Assembly (NCBI GenBank): GCA_002189035.1
Contig: CM007989.1
Location: forward strand, 1,302,001 to 1,366,000
Reading direction: 5' to 3'
Length of the DNA stretch: 64,000 nt
DNA from: Utricularia gibba
Taxonomy: Eukaryota > Streptophyta > Magnoliopsida > Lamiales > Lentibulariaceae
Shown here piece after piece: positions 23,901 through 34,877 of this stretch. Numbering within the stretch: the first letter of the stretch is position 1; the number at the start of each line of letters is the position of its first letter. The notes under the pieces are model-generated. The model ran no database searches and was not told where the DNA came from. It was given only the letters and a program-made list of their open reading frames with translations. A program made the translations under genes and the position numbers.

Positions 23901-24329
23901 TTTTTATCAGTTGATGGTGTCTAAATAGTGAGTTGAAATTCGCGTAAATGCGGGGCAAATGCAGTGCATTTGAGTTTGCATCCATTAAAGAATGCATTTA
24001 GCCTGGAACTAGACAAGGTTCCAAAGTATATTTTAGTGAGGCCGTATTCAAAGGGTAGAGCGGAGATGGCATCATCCGAATGCGTATAAACAAACATCAA
24101 GGTCAAGGGAATGGTGGTGGGGGACATGCAAATAGATAAAGGAAAAGAGAAAGGTGAGGAATGCTAAAGGCCCAGAACAAAATCTCGAATATATATATAC
24201 CAAATTGTTCCTGTTCATCCAGCATTCGTTTCTATATATGCACACACGCACATACATGCTGGTGTTCCTCTTAGTTGGAGTTTAGATTGGACACTTCCCC
24301 ATCTTCCCTTTTCCTAAGTTTTTGGTTGT
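20902..24329. other. Long AT-rich intergenic region between GDU and ABCB
   Basis: No gene, tRNA or complete mobile element is visible in 3.4 kb. Two CACGTG-type boxes near 21246 and 21308 and a CAGG run near 21287-21300 may belong to the GDU promoter. A further ACGTG-bearing stretch lies near 23846. The last 200 bp, with an (AT)n TATA-like tract near 24190-24200, is probably the ABCB promoter. Confidence 0.5.
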
Positions 24330-27300
24330 ATGGGAGGAGGAAGCGGCGCGAAGATGAAGAGAAACCGGTGTTTTTCGGGGTTGATCTTCATGGAAGCAGA
24401 TGTTTGGGATGTTGTGCTTATGGTTCTGGGGTTTCTTGGCGCTTTCGGGGATGGGGTATCTATGCCTGTTATGTTGTTGATCACGAGTAGGATTTTCAAC
24501 ACTTTTGGAAACTCGCAGGTAGCTGCTGATGTGGATTTCACTCGCAAGATCAATAAGGTCTGTCCACATACTCGCATCTCTCTTGTTGTCTGATAGTGAG
24601 CTTGTTGAAATGAATATTGTTTGTGGTTTCAGAATGCTCTACATCTTTGCTACATGGCGTGTGTTCAGTGGGTGGCGTGCTTTCTTGGTGAGGGAACGTG
24701 GATCTTCTTCCTCTTAGTTCTTGTGGCTTTGGGGGGCACTCATCAACTTGATTGTGGAAAAATGTTTCTCTTGTTTCAGAGGGTTACTGTTGGGCAAGAA
24801 CAGCAGAAAGAAGAGCTTCCAGGCTTAGGACAAGGTACCTCAAAGCTGTAATGAGACAGGATGTGGGGTACTTCGATATGCATGTCACTTCCACAGCAGA
24901 GGTTATTGAAAGTGTCTCAAGCGACAGCCTTGTGTTTCAGGGAGCCATCAGTGAAAAGGTTTGTGGTCTTCCCCAGTCTCTTACATTCTGTCCCTTCTGA
25001 TACCAACTTCTGGTCTGGTCTGAATCATCATCAGGTTCCATACTTTCTGATGAACATATCCACATTTGTGGGAGCCTATGTCATTGGCTTCGTGCTCCTC
25101 TGGAGGCTGGCCATTGTCGGGTTTCCTTTTGTTGTCCTCCTTGTGATCCCAGGCTTGATCTACGGCAGAGTTCTGATGAGCATTGCTAGAAGAATAAGAG
25201 ACGAGTACAGCAAAGCAGGTGTCATAGTTGAACAAGCACTGTCTTCTATTCGAACCGTCTACTCCTTTGTGGGTGAAAACAGAACTGCACAAGCTTACAG
25301 CAATGCTCTCCAAGGAACTGTGAAGCTTGGACTGAAGCAGGGTTTAGCTAAAGGACTAGCGGTGGGAAGCAACGGCATCACCTTCGCGATCTGGTCGTTT
25401 ATGGCGTACTATGGGAGCAGAATGGTGATGTATGACCATGATGAAGGAGGCACTGTCTTTGCAGTTGGAGCTGCAATCGCCATAGGTGGACTGTAAGTAC
25501 TTGCAGTAATAAGAATTACCTTCTCTGGTTTCATTGACTGCCTTCTTGATGCATGGTTTTGCAAAGTTCAGATCTCTGGGTTCCGGTCTTTCGAATCTCA
25601 AGTACTTCTCCGAGGCGAATGCCAGCATAGAACGCATCAGGGAAGTGATCTACAGAGTGCCGAAGATTGATTCAGACAGCAAGGAAGGCCAAGTGCTAGA
25701 GAATGTCATAGGAGAAGTTGAGTTCAGTCATGTTGGGTTTGCTTACCCATCCCGGCCGCAGACGGTGATCCTGGAGGGATTCAGCCTCCGAGTTCCGGCG
25801 GGGAAGACGGTTGCTTTGGTCGGAGGAAGTGGATCCGGCAAGTCGACGGTTATTGCACTCCTGCAACGGTTCTATGATCCGCATGCTGGAGAGATTCTTC
25901 TTGATGGGGTGTCCATTGACAAGCTGCAGCTCAAATGGCTGAGGTCACAGATGGGATTAGTCAGTCAAGAGCCAGCACTGTTTGCCACCTCTATAAAGGA
26001 GAACATACTCTTTGGGAAGGAAGATGCCTCCATTGAAGAGGTGATCGAAGCTGCAAGAGCTTCAAATGCCCATAGCTTCATCAGTCATCTTCCTCATGGA
26101 TATGATACTCAGGTAACTCCATATCAATACATCATGGAGAGGAAGTTCATTAGATCCCAGAGCTTAGATTTCATGTCCCATAGGTTGGTGAGAGAGGTGT
26201 GCAGATATCTGGTGGACAAAAGCAAAGGATAGCCATAGCAAGAGCCATTATCAGAGCTCCAAAAATCCTCATGCTTGATGAGGCTACCAGTGCTCTGGAC
26301 TCGGAGTCGGAGCGAGCAGTTCAAGAAGCACTAGACAAGGTTGCTATCGGTCGAACCACCATTATCATTGCGCATCGGCTATCCACAATCCGGCATGCTG
26401 ATGTTATTGCCGTCATCGAAAATGGACGAGTGAGGGAGATGGGATCCCATGATGATCTCATTGCAAGGGAGGAAGGCCTGTATACTTCCCTCATTCGACT
26501 TCATCAAATGGAGAAGACACAAGAAAGCTCAGCTCTTGATGCTTCCAAGGGTAGATGCTGCTCATCATCTGTCTCGAACAAAGAGATTCTTAATTCAAGC
26601 ATGGAACATCTGGCTGTCAGTAGGAGATCAAGTTCAGCCAGCTCTGATCCTGCCCAAAGTCAAGCTATGCAAAAAGTTACAGCATCTGAGAAACAAGTAA
26701 TAGAGAAGCCATCATTCAAACGGTTGCTTGCCATGAACATTCCTGAATGGAAAGAAGCGGTAACAGGATGCATCGCTGCGATTCTATTCGGAGCCATTCA
26801 ACCCGTATATGCATTCGCTATGGGATCAATGGTTTCTGTCTACTTTGAACCCGACCATCATCTGATTGAGGAGAGGATCCGAGTATACTCCTTGTGTTTC
26901 GTTGGCTTGGCTATATTTTCACTGGGTGTCAATATCTGTCAACACTACAACTTCGCAGCAATGGGGGAAAGTCTAACTAAGAGAATCAGAGAAAGCATGC
27001 TGTCAAAAATTCTCACTTTTGAAGTTGGGTGGTTTGACAAAGATGAGAACAGTACAGGTGCCATTTGCTCAAGATTAGCCAAAGATGCCAATGTGGTAAG
27101 TACCATTTCCATTGACGCATAGATAGACAAATAAAGCTTTAAAAAATGTAAACTTTTTGGCTACCTCAATGCAGGTGAAATCTCTGGTTGGTGACCGGAT
27201 GTGTCTTCTCGTTCAAACCTTCTCATCTGTGGTATTTGCTTGCACAATGGGCCTGGTGATAGCATGGAAGCTTGCACTCGTCATGATAGCCGTACAGCCC

Positions 27301-28545
27301 TTGATCATAATCTGTTTCTATTGCAAGCGTGTGTTACTGAAAAACATGTCAGCAAAAGGCCTCAAAGCACAAGGAGAAAGCAGCAAGCTTGCAGCAGAGG
27401 CTGTATCGAACCTTAGGACGGTGACTGCCTTCTGTTCACAAGATCGGATCCTTAAGTTGTTTGAAAGAGCTCAACAGGGACCGAAGATGGAAAGCATTCG
27501 ACAATGCTGGTTCGCAGGTGTTGGCCTTGGGACAAGTCAGAGCCTCATGACTTGTACATGGGCCTTGGACTTCTGGTATGGAGGGAAGCTCATGACAGAT
27601 GGTTTTATAGGTGCAAAAGCTCTGTTTCAGACATTTATGATTCTTGTGAGCACTGGACGGGTGATTGCTGATGCTGGAACAATGACCAATGACCTGGTTA
27701 GAGGATCTGATGCCGTTGGATCAGTTTTTGCAATCTTGGACAGATTTTCTTTGATTGAACCAGAAGATCAGGATGGCCAAGAGCCAAAGAGATTAACAGG
27801 AGATATTGAGTTTTGTGACATTCACTTCTCATACCCTTCAAGGCCTGATGTTCTGATCTTCAAAGGGTTCTTTCTTCACCTTGTGGCTGGAGAATCAACT
27901 GCCATTGTAGGGCAAAGTGGATCAGGGAAGTCCACAATCATCAGCTTGATCCAAAGGTTCTATGATCCGATATCCGGGGTTGTGAGGATTGATGGTTATG
28001 ACATTAAGTCATACAATCTTCGATCTCTAAGAAAGCATATTGCCCTTGTAAGCCAAGAACCAACACTGTTCTCTGGAACCATAAGACAAAACATCACCTA
28101 TGGGGCAGAGTCTGATGTAGATGAGGCTGAGATCATCCAGGCTGCCAAGGCATCCAATGCACATGACTTCATCACTGGACTAAAAGATGGTTATGGCACA
28201 TTCTGCGGTGACCGAGGCGTGCAGCTCTCCGGAGGACAAAAGCAGAGAATTGCCATTGCTCGTGCCATCCTTAAGAATCCAGCAATCTTGTTGCTCGATG
28301 AGGCGACTAGTGCATTAGACAGTCAATCAGAGAAACTTGTGCAAGATGCGCTGGAGAGAGTGATGGTTGGAAGAACAAGTGTGGTTGTGGCTCATCGGCT
28401 GAGTACAATACAGAGCTGTGACATCATTGCTGTGTTAGAAAAAGGGAAAGTTGTCGAAAAGGGAACACATACCTCTTTGTTGGCCAATGGAGCTGGTGGC
28501 GCATATTACTCTCTGGTTAATCATCAAAGATCATCCAGTGCTTGA
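24330..28545 (+). CDS. ABCB: ABC transporter B family, full-size MDR/P-glycoprotein type (ABCB15-like clade)
   Basis: This is a full ABCB exporter with two copies of membrane domain plus nucleotide-binding domain, for the plasma membrane or another membrane. Seven exons give 1247 aa: 24330-24557, 24633-24687, 24780-24958, 25035-25492, 25572-26112, 26184-27095 and 27175-28545. All phases agree. NBD1 has Walker [10 protein letters not shown], signature ISGGQKQR and Walker [16 protein letters not shown]2 has [17 protein letters not shown] and [12 protein letters not shown]. Both sites look catalytically intact. The N-terminus (IFMEADVWD) and the [12 protein letters not shown] stretch are typical of the ABCB15/ABCB9-like clade, in which some members move auxin or specialised metabolites. 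The substrate cannot be told from sequence. Confidence 0.93.
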
Positions 28546-28860
28546 ATTTCAATTTTCTCTATGTGCTGTAATGCATTTGTTCTTGAGAATCATAAATGTC
28601 AATGATATGATCTGCTTGGAAGCTTAAGAAGTAATATGAGAAGGCAGCCCTAGATCTGCTTGAAGAAGCACTGCTCATCATCTTCAAATATAAACCAGAA
28701 CTACAAACAATTCTATCATCAAATTTTCATCCCAAGTCATAATGGCCTTCAGGTTTTGAGACATCAGACGGCACAAAATTTCGCTGCATTTGTTGTGAAT
28801 GCGATCTTCTTTCTATAACGTTTTCAGTTAATAAAAGAAAAAAAAAATTCTTCGACATGT
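28546..28860. other. Short gap between the converging ABCB and DUF707 genes
   Basis: Both flanking genes end here, so it should hold two 3' UTRs. Nothing else is seen. Confidence 0.6.
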
Positions 28861-31062
28861 CTAAAGGCTGAGGTACAGAAGGTTTTCCATACCCTCCAGG
28901 TCACTCGTCCAGCCATAATGTAGTGTTAGGAGGGGGTCAATTCCTAAAGCCTGATAATAGGCTTTCTCTGCTGTCGCCATGCGATCCTGGAACACACTCC
29001 ATTCAAGGTGGCATCTCTCTCTCACCTGCAAAAACTCAGGTTTGTATCCAAATCTATTTTCTCAAAAGCATGTAATATGCAGCTTGCTTGCTTACCCCTT
29101 CCCATGGCTCTCTGCCATTTTCTGCTTTACCCTGTTGAAGAAATGCTAGAATTCAGTAGGAGAAATGATTAAAGAGATGAGGGCAATGTCTCGTAACCAT
29201 GTTGTCTCGGCACTTTTCAGTGAGGTAATGAGATAGATGTATGATTGTGATAACCTGACTCCCTAGTGAAGGAACACTTTGGTGTACAATCCACTGCGAA
29301 TCAACAACTCCAATCTTTTGATGAGCAGGCTTCATTTGAAGAAGAATTAGAACTGATAAAGAGAGATAGTTGTTTAAAAATGAGGTGACGAACTGACTTC
29401 TACACATTTTTGAAGAGCAAAATCCAAACCCCATCCATGTACTAAATCATTCTGCATCACAACTTCGTTACGTGAGCAAAGTCATAGTGCATCAACTCAA
29501 AACAGAAAAATATAAGGATATGTATATGGTATACTTGAATCATATGCCATACACAGCGCCATGCTTTCTGAGAAAAAACAGGAGCCATGATCTCGACAAA
29601 GCTGTATGGAGAAGCGTTGAATGTGAAAAACTGGAGAAGCGATCCCTTTTTATGAACATGAAAGGCTTACGCTGCACAGGGGGGTAAGTGAGGGACTTCA
29701 CACCAACCGGGTCTTTCCTCTGTCTCCCTGGGTAAACAAGAATACGAAATCATGTTTGTCATTACAGATGGATTGATACAGGAAAGTTAGTTGGTGATCT
29801 CACATGTGAACTTCAGAGTCGTTTCTCCTTCGAGTCATTTGCCAAGTCATTCCACTGTCTTCAGATAATCCTGGCTGTGAAATATCTAAGGAATGCTCCT
29901 TTACCAACTGAATGTACCTGTCATGGACGAAAGCCAGTTTCAGATAAGAAACATCCTTCTCTTAAACAAGCATCCTTGTTAATGTGCTCACTTTTCTGGG
30001 CTGAAATTCTCTACTCCCAAATCTTCATCCCATATGAATATGTAGTCATATGGCGCAACAACGTCTGGGTGCAAGAAGCGCTTCACATACCACCTGGTTT
30101 AAGCTTACATCAACGTTTATCTGTGAAGTGCATCAGCTTCTATAGGCGCATCATGGACTCAAGAATCATACCATTTTGCCTGCTTCCTCACACTCACATG
30201 GATAGCTTCTTTTGACCACTCAAACTCGTCCCAATCGCTAGTCCGACCATCGTAGTGGAACAGCATAACTTGGAAATTTTCCGTCAGCTGTAAAAACCTT
30301 GTCAATCAACAAAGTAGGAAGCCTAAAAAATACGGATAAGAAAAATGCTAGCTACCTTTTCAACCATAGCATTAATGTTGCTTCTTTGCTCATAACCTAC
30401 AGTGAAGGTAATGAGATACCTTGGTTTAACAATCAAATCCTGCAAATCCCCACAAATCCATGACATAATCATTCAACATTTGATATTCACCACATTATGA
30501 GGATACATACCTCCTTAGGGATACCCCAAATTCGACGGGAGTAGAAGTCAGATTCAGAAACAATTATACCAGGAGGTAGTCTCTCAGCACCTCGGGGATT
30601 GGTAGCAACCCAAATCTAAAATTAGAAGCATGTGAACTCAAGAAAAAGTGAAAACAATTAAAAACAGGGAGAATTATTTTGAGCTTCTGATTTTCACATT
30701 GCTATCATTGAACTTCTTGGAAACAGCTCTACGGCCTCTAAGTGAAGACCAAACATTTAACAGTGCTTGTGTCGAGAGATCTGAATACTTGTCCTCAATG
30801 TAGGCTAGATCAAAGATGTTCGACGATAAACTGGCCTGAAACAATGAATAGATCACAACGATCATGGGTTTATAACGCTTACCCATAAATTTTTTTAAAA
30901 AAACTTTCTTCTTGCCTTCGAAGATGGTGAACGTGATTGAAAAGATGCACCCAGAAAAAAGCCTACTATGATCCCCACCAAAGTTATTATGAGCAGCCTT
31001 ATTTTGTCATTAGCTCCCTTGATACGCCAGCGACTGCATAGATCAAGAAAATTCTTATACAT
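28861..31062 (-). CDS. DUF707 family protein (type II membrane protein, glycosyltransferase-like)
   Basis: Thirteen exons give 419 aa: 30916-31062, 30698-30835, 30511-30615, 30356-30439, 30172-30287, 29992-30093, 29804-29917, 29671-29727, 29535-29601, 29398-29451, 29255-29329, 29096-29131 and 28861-29025. A single membrane segment near residues 23-43 suggests a Golgi-type type II protein. DUF707 landmarks are present: NPRGAERLPPG, RYLITFTVGYEQR, MLFHYDGR, WWYVKRFLHP, FIWDEDLGVE, EERPGWC, HGWGLDFAL and KIGVVDSQW. The DED in the middle could be a metal-binding acid cluster. The function is not established. The first intron starts with GC (AAG|GC), not GT. The start is uncertain: the ATG at 31060-31062 is used here, but a splice from an upstream ATG near 31126 to a site inside this exon would also give an open frame. 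Confidence 0.85.
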
Positions 31063-31874
31063 TGACGCAAATCAACAAAAACAATGAAGTGCATTAAAAA
31101 CGACAGACCTCCGCATCAGCCTGACCATGTAATCCAACGCCACAAGTTTCCGCTTCAAACCCAGCGGATTACATCAACACTTGACCCGAAAACTGGTATT
31201 ACGAAACAAGAAATACAAGAACACCATCATTTTCGGTCCTCGAACCCAACGCAACGATTCAAAAGAAACAGGGTCTGTTAGAAAAAAAAAAAAAAAAGAA
31301 ACAAGAAGCCGCACACTCTTCTTCAAGCATTCTTTTCAATTCAAACACGGATTAAATCCACTCCCGTTGCAACAAATTCTAATCCATCTAACGATAAACA
31401 TTGACCGCACCGTACGTGATTGAGAAATATGAGTTTCACAGCCGAAACAAATGCGTCGTTTCAAGAACAAAACGCGCTGGGGAGTGCAGAGACACGCAGA
31501 AAACTGCACGAATGAATACAAATGGAAGCCGCCATTAATGGCAACAGATGGATTCTGATGGATTCGTGTGCAGAGAAGAGAGCAGGGAGCTTGGGGTTTG
31601 AATTCTTCAGGCATGGCATTATTTTTAGTCTGTATTAATTATTCGTTAAAAATAAATGCTCTCGCCTTTGGGCCCATGATGTGACGTCAAATGGGCCGAG
31701 AAAAGACTTTTTTATCCTCCATTCATACTATTTTTAATCCACAGAACTGTTGTATGTGCCGCCAACAGAACCGTTACAGAGAGGCAGCAATAAAACGACA
31801 ATACCTGAAAACCGAATCTAACGGCAATGTGATAACCATAGGGTTTGCCTGCTTATTGCTTTCTTACAGATCAG
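31063..31874. other. DUF707 leader/promoter and ATP12 3' flank
   Basis: This probably holds the DUF707 5' UTR, perhaps with an intron, and then its promoter. There is a run of 15 A near 31280. An open minus-strand frame at 31336-31614 is not recognisable and is likely leader sequence. The right end should contain the 3' UTR of ATP12. Confidence 0.45.
31669..31697. promoter_or_regulatory. Site II pair flanking a TGACGTCA element
   Basis: TGGGCC at 31669-31674 and 31692-31697 flank TGACGTCA at 31682-31689, a palindromic bZIP site (TGA/CRE type). The group lies about 610 bp upstream of the DUF707 ATG and 180 bp past the ATP12 stop. It most likely belongs to the DUF707 promoter. Confidence 0.45.
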
Positions 31875-33061
31875 CTAATGCTTCTTACAAAGGCCAAGAA
31901 ACACAACTGCAGATGAGACTTGCACTCGAAGATCAGCAATATCAACGTCATGCCCACCTTCCACCAATCCCCATTTATCAATCTGCAAATCTTCCTCCAG
32001 CCTAATCAGTTCAATACCCTGTTCTATGCTTAGCCTGCCCCGAAAGATTGCTACTGCTATCATCAACGAGTGCGCCACTGAGGCGATGGCGTCGATTGCA
32101 GCTAGTTCACAATCATCGGTCTTCTTGAGGACATTCTCAATGGCCTTCGTCAGACCTTCCTCCTGTTTGCCCCCAAAGAAGCTGGTGTATACAGCAGGCC
32201 TGTACCTGAATTCTGATTCCACCCATTTGAGAAGGGGACTGAACTTCTCCACTTGAAGTTCTACATATGATCGGAAGGAAAAAAGCTCATGTGAATGGAT
32301 AGGGGGTGAAAATTCAAGACACTAGTTCATGTGCAAGCAGATAAAAAATGTCAAATATGTAACTCTTGCATTTGATACCTCGGAGATCACTTGTGAGGTC
32401 GCTGTCTCTCGGGGCACGAACAAAGACCAGATCTTGATTGAATTTTTTCATCAAATTCTCAATGATTTTGTTTCTAGTGAGTGGCACTCGTTCAAATGCA
32501 GTACAGGCGAGCTTCATCAGAGGCATTGTGAAAGGCCGGATTCCATCTGTTCGCTACTAGAACATTAAGATGCATCACAATTTTGCTCCAAAACGCGGAA
32601 ATCTAAAGGGCGTGGAATCAAAGAAAATAGGTTCAACGCACCTGATACTCCCATTCAGCTGCAATTGCTTTAGCAAGGGCTAAAGTTGGGCACCTGAGAT
32701 TCTTCTTCGATGGAGTTTTCAGTGTTCTGTAATCCAACATTACATACCATCCAACTCCATCTTCAGCTTCTCTAGTCGTCGCCTTCTTGTAAAATCGCTT
32801 CCCAACAATTGAACCCGTCATGAACGACATTGGCATCGTCACCGCAGAGGCTGATTTATCCGGCCCTTTTATGTGGATGGCTTCATCATGACCCGAAGCC
32901 GAGCCCCCCGAATCGACTGAAGAAAAGGTGAAAGATGAAGTTTCATGATGGGAGCCACCAGTTGCGGCGGCGGAGCTGAGGTTTAGACGGCCGAAACCGA
33001 ATGCCCTACCGACGTGTATCCTTTGATTTTTTAGGGTTTTTCTGCACAGGAGAGACGCCAT
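31875..33061 (-). CDS. ATP12: ATP12-like F1-ATPase assembly chaperone (ATPAF2)
   Basis: ATP12 binds the F1 alpha subunit in mitochondria and is needed to assemble ATP synthase. Three exons give 326 aa: 32642-33061, 32379-32553 and 31875-32260. The N-terminal 60 or so residues are rich in R, S and A, like a mitochondrial presequence. Family stretches include GKRFYKKATTRE, GWYVMLDYRTLKTPSKK, AIAAEWEYQ, DGIRPFTMPLM and a WGLVEGGHDVD segment near the end. I chose the ATG at 33061. An in-frame TTG two codons upstream is not a likely start. The gene diverges from a small plus-strand ORF 281 bp away and shares its promoter region. Confidence 0.9.
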
Positions 33062-33097
33062 TTCCAACGGATCGGAAGATGAAGACGACAGATTTAT

Positions 33098-33136
33098 TGG
33101 GCTTTTATATATATTGGGCCTTTGATTTGATGGGCT
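33098..33136. promoter_or_regulatory. Three site II motifs in the ATP12/dehydrin-like divergent promoter
   Basis: TGGGCT at 33098-33103, TGGGCC at 33115-33120 and TGGGCT at 33131-33136 lie 37-75 bp upstream of the ATP12 ATG. The whole gap to the plus-strand ORF at 33342 is only 280 bp, so it is likely a bidirectional promoter. Confidence 0.5.
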
Positions 33137-33341
33137 CCACCGTATGCCGTTGATTGGATAGACGCCATTCCAACTCTGTCAACTATACGACGCCGACGGC
33201 ATCCAGCGACGCGTAGATATTTGTATGTCGTCCCCCCGGTCGCCTTCCTCCACGCGATTCTAAATAGGTCGCCGCGGGATTCCGACCAATCCTCGATTAT
33301 TTTCCCCAAATCGTTTCCAATTTCCTCCAACAGTCTGAGAA

Positions 33342-33527
33342 ATGGCGGGCATCGTTCACGAGATCGAAGAAAAACTAGGATTCCACGATCACAAGCACCA
33401 CGAAGAGGAGAAGAATTATTGGAAGAATGATTCGTGGATAAGGTCAAGGACAAGAGACATTGCCGAGGGCGAGCATTCCAAGGACGGCGAGAAGAAGCAC
33501 GCCGACGGCGACGAGCATCCACCATGA
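33342..33527 (+). CDS. Small dehydrin-like ORF (KS-type remnant?)
   Basis: The 61-aa ORF starts MAGIVHEIEEKLGFHDHKHH and ends in a H/K/D/E-rich tail (GEHSKDGEKKHADGDEH). Both ends resemble small KS-type dehydrins, hydrophilic stress proteins that begin MAGxxxKI and have one lysine-rich K-segment. In this ORF the middle (WIRSRTRDIAE) is not dehydrin-like. The neighbouring frame of the same DNA, about 33433-33456, encodes FVDKVKDK, a good match to a K-segment core. Two compensating one-base changes, one on each side, would explain this. The protein as written may therefore lack its membrane-binding helix. It shares a short divergent promoter with ATP12. The family call is moderate. Confidence 0.55.
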   Translation: MAGIVHEIEEKLGFHDHKHHEEEKNYWKNDSWIRSRTRDIAEGEHSKDGEKKHADGDEHPP

Positions 33528-33959
33528 CCATAACAGCAGCGATCGCGATTAGGCGGCGGTCGTCACTCTTGATTCGACCGTCTACTGTTTTTATCTAATC
33601 AAGGCATGTCGTCTCTCCCGAAATTGTCATCTCATCGCCAGTATCAGTATTCTGTGATCTGCGAATGGATTACTTCCTGGTTGGTTTTCAAGTAGAAGAT
33701 CGGTCGGTATCTATACTATCGGGAGTAAAAATGGGAAGGCTATTGTGCCCTTTCTTTTCAGTGCTGCGCTTGCTGGCAGATTCACAAGAACTCTTTCCTT
33801 ACCTTGCACGATAACGGAATCCGATTCCGATCGACAGTTTTTTTGGATCGCGTTCAGTCTATTGCATAATTGGACAGGATATTATTTATTATATCGAGAT
33901 GGGATAAACATAAATAGCTTAATAATATATTTTCCACTTCTTTTTATTTTCCAAAAAAC
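33528..33959. other. Gap between the dehydrin-like ORF and CDC26
   Basis: This holds the 3' end of the small ORF and the promoter of CDC26-TTM3. It becomes AT-rich toward 33960. No other gene is seen. Confidence 0.5.
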
Positions 33960-33967
33960 TATAAATA
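33960..33967 (+). promoter_or_regulatory. TATA box of the CDC26-TTM3 unit
   Basis: TATAAATA lies 68 bp upstream of the CDC26 ATG. A start site about 30 bp downstream would give a leader of about 40 nt without any ATG. There is no second TATA-like element between CDC26 and TTM3. Confidence 0.55.
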
Positions 33968-34027
33968 TGGATCGTGTCTGCCGAAGCCCAAGGCCGTAGT
34001 AGGGTAAAGCTTAGGGCTGGAAGCGAA

Positions 34028-34222
34028 ATGCTGCGCAGGAAGCCGACAAAAATTGAGATCAGAATCGAAGACAAAGAAGAACTCGAAGAAGCCCGTAAAC
34101 GCGCCGCCGCTGCTGCCACCACCGTGTCTTCGTCCTCCACATCCACCGCTTCTTCGCTCCTCCACTACTTCGATCGCTCATCCGCAGATCCCTCTTCCAA
34201 ATCCCACCGGATCGGCCTCTGA
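34028..34222 (+). CDS. CDC26: CDC26, anaphase-promoting complex subunit (first cistron)
   Basis: CDC26 is a tiny subunit of the APC/C ubiquitin ligase; its N-terminus threads into the TPR superhelix of APC6. The 64-aa protein begins MLRRKPTKIE and continues with an acidic helix (EDKEELEEARKR) and alanines, as in plant CDC26, then a serine-rich tail. I chose the ATG at 34028 because the family starts MLRRKP; an in-frame ATG-free extension upstream is open but unlike the family. Its stop is only 43 nt before the TTM3 start codon, and the two frames differ. In Arabidopsis CDC26 and TTM3 are reported to be made from one bicistronic mRNA, and the same arrangement is seen here. Confidence 0.88.
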   Translation: MLRRKPTKIEIRIEDKEELEEARKRAAAAATTVSSSSTSTASSLLHYFDRSSADPSSKSHRIGL

Positions 34223-34265
34223 TCAGTCTCAGTCTCCAATCACCACCGGCCCTCGAGAACTGCCG

Positions 34266-34877
34266 ATGGAGATCGAGGTGAAGCTCCGTCTCGTCAGCAA
34301 ATCCGGACATCAGAAGCTCCTCTCCGCCCTATCTCCGTTCCTCGTTACTACTCACCATCAACGTAACGTCTTCTTTGACGGATCCAATTCCGAGCTCTCA
34401 TCGCGGCGAGCCGTTCTTCGTATTCGTTTTCACGAGGAACCCGAAAGCCCTAAATCCTTCCTCTGCCTCAAATCCAAGGCCGTGATCGCAAATGGTGTGA
34501 GCCGCGCTGAGGAAGATGAAGAAGAAGTAGATCCTGAAACCGCGATGGCGTGCGTGGAGGATCCGCAGAGGCTGCTCAGCGTGGATTGGAGGGTCTTGAG
34601 GAGAGTGAAGGAAGAATTCGGCGTGAAATCAGGGTTCGTTGGCTTGGGGGGATTCAGGAACCTGAGAAACGTGCACCAGTGGAAGGGACTGAAGCTGGAG
34701 GTGGATGAAGTGAAGTATGAATTCGGCGAAATGCACGAAGTCGAGTGCGAGAGCTTGGAACCGGAGAAGGCTAAGGGGATGATCGAAGAGCTTTTCAAGG
34801 AGAATGGGATCGACTATTTCGACTCTGTTATGTCTAAATTTGCAGTCTTTCGAGAAGGGAAGATCCCATTCCCATAG
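34266..34877 (+). CDS. TTM3: TTM3, triphosphate tunnel metalloenzyme (CYTH domain; second cistron)
   Basis: TTM3 is a CYTH-fold phosphohydrolase; the Arabidopsis enzyme cleaves tripolyphosphate with a metal cofactor. The 203-aa protein starts MEIEVKLRL, which contains the signature ExExK. Basic and acidic tunnel residues follow in RAVLRIRFHEE, CLKSKAV and GLKLEVDEVKYEFG, where the ELEVDE-type strand is typical. The size is normal for the family (about 200-210 aa) and there is no intron. No ATG exists between the CDC26 start and this start. Translation could therefore rely on leaky scanning past the CDC26 start or on reinitiation after CDC26. The gene converges on the sucrase/ferredoxin-like gene. 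Confidence 0.9.
   Translation: MEIEVKLRLVSKSGHQKLLSALSPFLVTTHHQRNVFFDGSNSELSSRRAVLRIRFHEEPESPKSFLCLKSKAVIANGVSRAEEDEEEVDPETAMACVEDPQRLLSVDWRVLRRVKEEFGVKSGFVGLGGFRNLRNVHQWKGLKLEVDEVKYEFGEMHEVECESLEPEKAKGMIEELFKENGIDYFDSVMSKFAVFREGKIPFP

Noticed and set aside
20902-24329. Search for transposon ends, LTRs or terminal inverted repeats in the long AT-rich gap
   Set aside because: No paired repeats, primer-binding site or transposase frame was found by eye.
31336-31614. 92-codon minus-strand ORF upstream of DUF707
   Set aside because: It has no recognisable domain and lies where the DUF707 leader is expected.
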